Source: Lepturacanthus savala
Taxonomy: Eukaryota > Chordata > Actinopteri > Scombriformes > Trichiuridae
Assembly (NCBI GenBank): GCA_030544235.1
Contig: CM060475.1
Span: 5,772,420 to 5,836,419 of the forward strand
DNA: 64,000 bases
Direction of reading: 5' to 3'
Under the pieces are notes generated by a model. The model was not told the origin of the DNA and made no database searches. It saw only the letters and a program-made list of their open reading frames with translations. Below, piece after piece: positions 59,389 through 64,000 of this stretch; the first letter of the stretch is position 1, and the number at the start of each line of letters is the position of its first letter. Position numbers and translations under genes: made by a program.

Positions 59389-59767
59389 CGTGCGTGTGTC
59401 GGCCAAAGTCTGAATTTGATTGGATTTGGATGAATTTTTATAATCATTCAGAGGTAATGTTGATGACATTATAGGTTAAATTCAAGAAATGTAAGAAGTT
59501 TTTTTATGAGAATAGTTCAGGTCAAAGTTCAGCTCGAGCCAAAAATGGCAAAAAGAGAACCTTCGGTCTTTAACTAACACACACATTGCAAAAAAACAGA
59601 TTCAGAATCACTTCATGAATTGTGGTTATGTAATTGTTGGTTATTTATTACCTGCAGCAGTAATTCGCCCTCAGAGATGCCGCCCTCCGCTGGTTCCGCC
59701 ATCTTGCCGTCGCCATGGCGCTCGCTGCTCTTGATGGTGCCGTTGGACAGCTGGTTTCTCAGAGCCA
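42257..59767 (-). CDS. ahr1: ahr1, aryl hydrocarbon receptor, exons 3-11 (5' end outside window)
   Basis: A ligand-activated bHLH-PAS transcription factor. In the cytosol AHR binds HSP90/AIP. With ligand it enters the nucleus, pairs with ARNT and activates xenobiotic-response genes such as cyp1a. Nine coding exons join in frame to 805 residues plus stop, using the same split-codon pattern as human exons 3, 4 and 7-9. PAS-A is encoded by exons 3-5, PAS-B by exons 7-9 and the transactivation region by exons 10-11. Exons 1-2 with the NLS and bHLH are not found up to 64000 and must lie beyond it. PAS-B ends IIATQRPLVDEEG, as in AHR1 and mammalian AHR and unlike fish AHR2, whose residues there differ as I recall. 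I therefore call it AHR1; the zebrafish counterpart would be ahr1b. All expected pocket residues are present, so it looks functional. Confidence 0.95.
44155..44400. repeat. dispersed repeat starting CACTGGTCAACAGTTTTAGA
   Basis: The start CACTGGTCAACAGTTTTAGA and then ACACC resembles the end of a common fish DNA transposon family. A fragment at about 54225-54420, reading AATATTTGGTGTAATAACCC, may be from the same class. Confidence 0.45.
44630..44800 (+). mobile_element. internal fragment of a teleost non-autonomous element
   Basis: The block containing 'TTTCTCTGTGGATTGAGTGT' recurs inverted at 52165-52290, where 'CTCAATCCACAGAGAAATAC' is read. From memory this resembles the interior of the AAAGGTCCCATAT element. 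Both copies lie in ahr1 introns. Confidence 0.5.
45740..46170 (-). repeat. dispersed teleost repeat with ATTAATCAATT ends (copy 3)
   Basis: Inverted relative to the copies at 7.1-7.6 kb: GAACCAGAGAATTTGGACAT, with flanking AATTAATCGATTG blocks. It lies in ahr1 intron 10. Confidence 0.6.
46556..46605. repeat. 12-bp tandem repeat (GAGAATAAATGA), four units
   Basis: Four units, the last varying to GAGAATATATGA. In ahr1 intron 10. Confidence 0.9.
47025..47345. repeat. dispersed repeat with CACTGCAAAAA end
   Basis: Starts CACTGCAAAAAGTAAAG and contains GTGGAATAAGAT, GATAATTCTACTAAATGTTG and CCAAAAACAAGATATTTTCA. The same phrases recur near 2775-2930, 22800-23000, 30155-30260, 39990-40240, 48195-48620, 53745-53880 and 57310-57400, some ending TTTTTGCAGTG. 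This is a terminal-inverted-repeat element widespread in fish. Confidence 0.6.
49022..50369 (-). CDS. ahr1: ahr1 exon 10 (transactivation domain)
   Basis: This 1348-nt exon encodes DEEGGEHLRKR and the conserved MHLPFTFATGEALLY, then about 430 residues of low-conservation transactivation region. It includes an acidic, leucine-rich block (NAEDLELLLLDE) and DLLTNNEILSYIHDSL, matching the acidic subdomain of mammalian AHR. The glutamine-rich region is weak, one short Q tract (QHKHQQQQTLQQTQ) among His and Pro. The donor AGCAAG|GTAGGA is at 49021. Open sequence read past the donor is not coding. Confidence 0.93.
50455..50596 (-). CDS. ahr1: ahr1 exon 9 (PAS-B, end)
   Basis: This 142-nt exon encodes IKTGESGLTVFRLLTKDNRW, then KWVQANARLVYKNGKPDYII and ATQRPL. 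Counterparts of human Phe351, Ala367 and Gln383 are present, and Ala stands where human has Val381. The donor GT|GTGAGT is at 50454; a Val codon closes over the splice with exon 10. Confidence 0.95.
52165..52480 (-). mobile_element. second copy of the same element, inverted
   Basis: Matches 44630-44800 and 46610-46750 in reverse complement. Shared blocks include the CTCAATCCACAGAGAAATAC segment, an 'ATTAATGAGCC' block and a 'GACATCACAACTT' block. The two partner segments lie 1.8 kb apart in intron 10, so the source element may have been about 300-400 bp. Confidence 0.5.
52640..53225 (+). mobile_element. 3' fragment of an L1/Tx1-type LINE in ahr1 intron 8
   Basis: Plus-strand sequence contains EEGTLHHCLWNCPKIREFWE, the conserved H-W-C-x-x-x-FW motif at the ORF2 C-terminus of L1-like LINEs, near 52795-52860. 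It is followed by degenerate sequence and an AT-rich tail ending by about 53225. Frame breaks are present. It ends only about 100 bp from ahr1 exon 8 and is antisense to it. Confidence 0.6.
53324..53433 (-). CDS. ahr1: ahr1 exon 8 (PAS-B, middle)
   Basis: This 110-nt exon encodes GKIVLGYTEAELRVRGSGYQ then FIHAADMLYCAENHIR. It carries the counterparts of human Leu308, Tyr322, Phe324, Ile325 and Cys333. The Met340 codon is split across the next junction (A|TG), as in human. Confidence 0.95.
53511..53716 (-). CDS. ahr1: ahr1 exon 7 (PAS-B, first part)
   Basis: This 206-nt exon begins ALNIQGRLKFLHGQ and contains the LALFAIATPLQPP and FRTKHKLDFTP blocks of the ligand-binding domain. Counterparts of human Phe287, Thr289, His291, Phe295 and Cys300 are all present. 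The donor CAAA|GTACGT is at 53510. Confidence 0.95.
54660..55500. other. ahr1: dense unique block in ahr1 intron 6
   Basis: A CTCCTCC run at 54667-54710, the B-box hairpin at 54.87 kb and then 55130-55500, which is GC-rich and not obviously repetitive (GTGGCACGCCATGCTGCCAC near 55434). It has no long open frame and is a candidate conserved non-coding element. Confidence 0.35.
54815..54900 (+). mobile_element. tRNA-like B-box hairpin (SINE or tRNA pseudogene remnant)
   Basis: The segment holds GGTTCGAACCC (54875-54885), a perfect RNA polymerase III B box, in a hairpin with stem GGGGACGTGG and CCCCGTCTCC. I could not fold an acceptor stem or anticodon arm upstream, so it is not an intact tRNA. 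It lies in ahr1 intron 6. Confidence 0.45.
55885..56015 (-). CDS. ahr1: ahr1 exon 6 (PAS-A to PAS-B linker)
   Basis: This 131-nt exon encodes DSGDPGSCLVNYDPDQLPPE followed by NSSFLERGFVCRFRCLLDNS and SGFL. The PPENS and FLER...RCLLDNSSGFL blocks are hallmarks of AHR. The donor TTG|GTAAAA is at 55884. Confidence 0.95.
56828..56954 (-). CDS. ahr1: ahr1 exon 5 (PAS-A)
   Basis: This 127-nt exon encodes TDVMHQSVFELIHTEDQQEF and then RRNLHWALNP plus a Pro/Ala/Gly-rich linker. The acceptor CTGCAG is at 56955-56960. The donor ACAG|GTCTGC at 56827 is non-consensus after GT but is the only one that keeps the frame with exon 6. Confidence 0.9.
57405..57770. repeat. tandem repeat of about 100 bp, three to four units
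   Basis: Units contain AAGGATTTATAACTGTGCCT, then TTAATAAACCA and TTAGTAATAAATGACTT. Further diverged pieces continue to about 57990. In ahr1 intron 4. Confidence 0.8.
58086..58175 (-). CDS. ahr1: ahr1 exon 4 (PAS-A)
   Basis: This 90-nt exon, the same length as in human AHR, encodes ALNGFVLVVTAEGIVFFCSH and then SIQDYLGFHQ, the start of the PAS-A fold. Both borders are phase 0. Confidence 0.95.
58565..58600. repeat. (ATC)n tract
   Basis: About nine ATC units after a CTCCTCC run. In ahr1 intron 3. Confidence 0.9.
58959..59150. repeat. (ATCT)n followed by interrupted CA repeat
   Basis: About seven ATCT units at 58959-58989 and CA with ACGTAC interruptions at 59074-59150. In ahr1 intron 3. 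Confidence 0.9.
59338..59398. repeat. (GT)n with GCGTGCGTGC end
   Basis: About 23 GT units followed by three GCGT units. In ahr1 intron 3. Confidence 0.95.
59652..59767 (-). CDS. ahr1: ahr1 exon 3 (start of PAS-A region)
   Basis: This 116-nt exon encodes 38 full residues beginning ALRNQLSNG and ending SEGELLLQ, which matches the SEGE(L/F)LLQ end of AHR exon 3. The acceptor CTGAAG lies at 59768-59773 and the donor CAG|GTAATA is at 59651. The first two bases complete a codon from the exon 2 outside the window. The linker is variable in AHR proteins. Confidence 0.9.
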
Positions 59768-62374
59768 CTTCAGAGGAAGAGAAGAGAAGCCTTTTGTTAA
59801 CATTTACAGATTTATTTTCCCCAACTGCTAACACACAATTATCTAAAGTGACTCACAGAAAGTCTCTTTTTCTGCCTTTAACAAGTCAAAATGGCACTGA
59901 AAACTCTCTATATAATTTGCTATATGCCTATTTTACTGTTTTGATTGATGTTAAGAGACAGGAGGAAAGTATTTATTTTTTTTAATGCAGGTCTTTGTGC
60001 TGTTGAAGATGTCTTGAGATGTTTAATATTTGTCAGTCTCCACTAAACGATCCACTTGCAGGACTTCCTCAAGGCTCATCTGACACATTTTTTTCATTCA
60101 TGAGGAGGCGAAAACGAGTGGAAACATCTCCTGAAGACGTTTCTGGAGCCTGTGGAGCAGCCGCCTGATGTCACAGGAGATGAAGATGATGATGAAGAGC
60201 TCAGACCAGACGTCTGGGACATGATCACTGCTGGGCAAAATGATGCTGCTGCTATCAAGACAAGATAGTGTCTGTGTGTGTGTGTGTGTGTGTCAGACAT
60301 GTAGAATTTACATTCTGCTTTAATGGAAGTATTCCGCTTTTACAAGAAATACTTTTAAATTAATAATATCTCAAGGAAAAAAATTCCATACTGTGAAGAT
60401 GCCATAGAAAAAGCTAGAAAAGGAGGGTCGTTTATATTCAGGTCATTACGGTGTTTAGATAATACAGAATACGTGTTTTTGTCTTTCTGTGCAGCAATAT
60501 TATGGCAAGAATATTAAGTTGAGTTTTTTATATATGATTAAATAAAATGATAAAATGTGATGTACATTGAAAAGCTTTTTGAGAAATGTGAAAAGATAAC
60601 GGAGCCTTTCTTTAAAAACCTCAGAGTGAGATCCCATTCTATCTTATTTATTAGTTTTGTTCTTGTTTTTAATTTTAATTCATTTAATAAACCCCTTGAG
60701 AGGAATTCACGGGGGTCCTAGATGAGCTAAAACAAAGCACAATCAATCATTTTTAATCTTATTTAATCTCAGTTTTTGATTGTTGTTTTTAATTTGGATT
60801 TTTTATAATCCCATGCATATACAAAGCTTATAAAAACAAGATGTTTTGATTTGTACAAGGTCATAAACTGTGATATTATTTGACTTTATTCTGCAGTCGT
60901 CTGTCTCCTCTTTGAGTTTGTTGACAGTTTTTGTGACTAAACCATTTCCTGTACAGTCAGGCAGACAAAAAACGACTCAAAGGGGCTTCTCAGTGACCTC
61001 TGACCCCGCTCAGACAAAAACATCGAGGCCAGCTCTGCGGCTTTGACCCCCGGGACAGAATCGGTCTGAGTGGGCCGAGTCTGGAGGAAACAAAGAGCTT
61101 TTCTGAAGCAGCGGTGGAGACGTTAATAGAAGAGGAAGTCGCAGACAATACAGAGGCCGAAGGTTCGGCCCGTTCACAAAATGCTTCTTCTAATCAAATC
61201 TATTTATTATCATGAATCGAGTCTTTGTGCTGCCGGCCTCGGCTCTAATTACACAGGACAGAAACCAACCACAAACCATGGATGGTGTCAAGTCAAAGAG
61301 AGACGAGAGACAACGTCTCAAACGGAGGAATTATCAGGTATTTTTAGGAGTCTTTACCACACCGACCAGTTTACAGCACAATCACTGTTTCTGTTTATTC
61401 TGACCAGCTGAAGGTTATAAGTGTGAATAAATGTGGGTTTGGGGTCAGTACAGTTTTTAAAGCAGTCTCTGCTCACAAATGCAAGACAAAACAAATTAGT
61501 TTAGAGTTTACTGATATGTTTAAGCAGACCTCCACACCAACACTGTTGGGTGGGAGACTACTTCTTGAATAAAATGTGACTACACAAGAATACAGTAGAA
61601 ATGTTTGTATGTATTGCTACCAGATAGTTTAACTCTCTGAAAAGGTTGTAAAAAAATAAAATTAAAAATGCTCTCATCTAGTTTTATATTCTAGGTGGAT
61701 TAAATATTTATTTTCAGTGAAATGGACACAAAATGTGCATATTGAGAGACCTGATTAATGAATTTAAAGCTGTATTTGAATGTAGTTTTTCATCAGACAG
61801 ACAAACACAAGTGGAGTTATCCTCTATATCTTCTATAGCCATTGTATTTAAAGCATTAAAACATGCCTCCTGTGACCCAACTTTAACTAAAATGACCTCA
61901 AAAACTGACTCCTCATGCAAAAATAAATCCTGGATCTTTGTGTGAGTCAGACAGCGACAGCTCAGTGTGGTTCAGGCCAAAAGAGACAGAGAGCACGTCC
62001 TATCGCTATCAATAATTAAGAACTGGAAGGGGTGGGGGGAAGTTTTGGTCGGGAGCCGTCGGCTAGAAAAAACACCCCGAGGCGACCGGGAGGAGGGAGG
62101 AGGGGGTTTATGTTTGTACAAAGGAGGATGGTGAGGACAACAGCCGATAAAACCATCACAACAGGACATGTTCAGTCTCTATGACTCACTGCACACAGCA
62201 AAACATAGAAGAAACGAGGGGGGAGTCCACATGTACAGATTTAATAAGAGGAAAAGATGTAAGGATGATGTAATGGAAACTAAAAGATGATATAGTGAAA
62301 AAAAACATGATCCAAATGTACAAAACCAATGTCCAAGCATTTCATCTGTTGAATTGGGTCTCTGTGTAAAACAG

Positions 62375-62480
62375 CTTAATATGATGAGAACATGTTGTAT
62401 GTTATTCTGTATGTTTTATGTATTTGTGACCTTTTTAATTTCCCCCTCTGGGGATCAATAAGCATATATGAATAATTAAT
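62375..62480 (+). mobile_element. possible LINE 3' tail (TTTCCCCC...GGGGATCAATAA)
   Basis: A short C-run/G-run stem followed by ATCAATAA is a common 3' end of fish CR1/L2/Rex-type LINEs. A similar stretch in different context occurs at about 22225-22270. No coding remnant is seen. Confidence 0.4.
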
Positions 62481-62734
62481 TTACAATTTTGTCTTTGGAA
62501 TATGAATAAACAGTGAAAAATGATGACTTCCTGAAGCTCTAACCACTGGGTGATGTCTTCAGTGTCTTTTTTTTGGAGATAATTAGTTCAATGTTATACA
62601 GAGAGAATTTTAACATTTATTCCTAACAATTAATTGATTATACTTGATTTATTTTCTGTTACAGCTCTACATACAAAACTATTGAAGACAGGATATTCAG
62701 GTTTCTCTACCTCTTGTCTCATTTCAACCACTTA

Positions 62735-62895
62735 AGTTTTCCTGCTATAAATAATAATAAAGATGGAATATCTCTACAACCAAAAGTACAGATATAAATA
62801 CTTTAGTGTTGGAGCTGAGGTTTTCTACTGTCAGTTATAAATAAAACTTAATGCTGCTACTGGGTTTTGGATTTTAACAGGTTCACGACAAAAAA
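62735..62895 (+). repeat. family A copy with internal deletion
   Basis: The two ends of the family (TGGAATATCTCTACAACC and TTTAGTGTTGGAGCTGAGGT) are joined directly, followed by TTTTAACAGGTT. Confidence 0.7.
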
Positions 62896-63289
62896 CATTG
62901 AACGAAAGACTCTAAACTGCATTAAAAACCATGTTACACCTACATCTACAGCTCCTGCATCAGTCACAGACTGGAACCAGCAGCGAGTCTTGTCAGTCTG
63001 TGGGGACGCCGACAGAAACCATGACCCCGTCTAATCCAGCAGCTCATCTCATCCCCCACCGCCGTGTTCACAAGGCTTCTGGACGCAATTAATTTTTCAA
63101 AAGGTTCAACCAGTGCAGCGGCAGGTCGGCCGGGACAGGAGGAACCTCCGAATGACAACAACAACAATCAGAGACGACTGCGACGCGTTCGTTGGGTGTT
63201 CACAGGCTCAGAGAGGTTCGTGTTAAATATTCATGAACAATCTCAAAACTAATTCATCTATATAGCTCAACTTAGCCTTTCATACAATA

Positions 63290-63680
63290 TCCCATCAACT
63301 CATCATGGATCCTCAAGCTGGTATTGAGGTTGGAGACTCAAGAAGCTCAATGGTGCACCACAGGGTTCAGTACTGGGGTCACTTCTGTTTATTATCTGCC
63401 AGTTATCAATGTTCACCGCTATGCAGATGATACACAGCTTTATGTTTATCATCAATAGACACAACATTCCATATATTCACAACATATTCACCAACTCCTC
63501 CAGAAATCTGCTAAAAAGACCACTGATTCAATTACATTGGCTCCATGTGTCACAATAGATTAACTTTAGAATCTTATTACTAACATTTTAAGCTCTGCAT
63601 AATCTATCCCCTCCAAATTTCGCTGATTTACACCCCCCCATATCCCCATACTGGACTCCATTACAGAATCCAATGGAGTA
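63290..63680 (+). mobile_element. degraded L2-type LINE fragment in the 5' part of ahr1
   Basis: Plus-strand remnants read GAPQGSVLGSLL, then FHRYADDTQLYV after an internal deletion, then LHWL...ILLL. These are the same landmarks in the same order as in the copy at 11.4-12.7 kb. Several stops and deletions are present. It lies antisense to ahr1. Confidence 0.75.
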
Positions 63681-63734
63681 CATTTTAAACTCAATTACTT
63701 ATTTTAAATGGCATCATCTGCTTCTTATTTTTTA

Positions 63735-64000
63735 CTAAAGGTCAATCTTAACCTGTTAAAATACAGCAGCAGCATTGAGTTGTATTCATAAATCACATGA
63801 GAAAACCTCAGCTCCAACACTAAATAAAGTATTTTTATCTGTAGTAAAACACAATGTTACTGTTAATATATATCATCAATATCCACATCATCAATACAAT
63901 ATGAAAATAGTTTAACATAACATCAGTAGTTGGGCTGCAACTAACCACTATTTTGATATTAGATTTGAGCTATTTGTGTGATTATTTAATTGTCTCCTTT
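63735..64000 (-). repeat. family A copy, inverted, cut by the window end
   Basis: Reads AACCTGTTAAAATACAGCAG, then AAACCTCAGCTCCAACACTA, ATATCATCAATATCCACATC and GATTATTTAATTGTCTCC, in the same order as the inverted copy at 8.0 kb. Confidence 0.75.

Larger units (their letters stand above)
59770..63285. other. ahr1: part of ahr1 intron 2, no exon recognised
   Basis: I looked on the minus strand for the bHLH exon (KSNPSKRHRDRLN-type sequence) and did not find it. The interval is AT-rich, with a denser stretch at 60950-61170, a LINE tail at 62.4 kb and a family A copy at 62.7 kb. Confidence 0.6.

Noticed and set aside
60000..64000. bHLH exon of ahr1
   Set aside because: No KRHRDRLN-type sequence on the minus strand; the exon must lie beyond the window.

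Overview
This is a teleost fish genome window of about 64 kb. The evidence is vertebrate-type split genes with GT/AG introns, very frequent long CA/GT microsatellites, teleost L2 and L1-type LINE remnants, and several non-autonomous TTAA-flanked elements of a kind familiar from ray-finned fish. There are no bacterial operons, CRISPR arrays or phage genes.

Three protein-coding genes lie on the minus strand. (1) mfsd6 (5793-16055 coding, probable non-coding first exon ending at 17526) is complete in six coding exons that join in frame to 766 residues. It is an MFS-fold membrane protein. (2) A two-coding-exon gene (20154-22113) encodes a 354-residue type I membrane protein with leucine-rich repeats, which I could not assign to a named family. 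(3) An aryl hydrocarbon receptor gene of AHR1 type (42257-59767) has coding exons 3 to 11 here. Exons 1-2 with the bHLH domain must lie beyond position 64000. Every splice junction I checked in the three genes keeps the reading frame.

Layout: 1-5.8 kb is the 3' flank of mfsd6, with simple repeats. 5.8-17.8 kb is mfsd6, with an L2 LINE in its first coding intron. 17.8-20.1 kb has no recognised gene. 20.1-23.8 kb is the LRR gene, with an inverted-repeat element in its intron. 23.8-38.5 kb has no recognised gene and is dominated from 26.8 to 33.5 kb by dinucleotide, trinucleotide and 12-bp satellite arrays. 38.5-64 kb is the ahr1 gene, its probable long 3' UTR and its repeat-filled introns.

The three genes have no obvious joint function. 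AHR1 is a ligand-activated transcription factor, MFSD6 a transporter-like membrane protein and the LRR protein a likely cell-surface adhesion or signalling protein. I see no clear sign of a new biological system. The most useful leads are the intact predicted dioxin-binding pocket of AHR1 (Ile/Ala combination), the unassigned LRR gene, an unnamed high-copy dispersed repeat seen at least nine times, and the layered 12-bp satellite at 29.7 kb.
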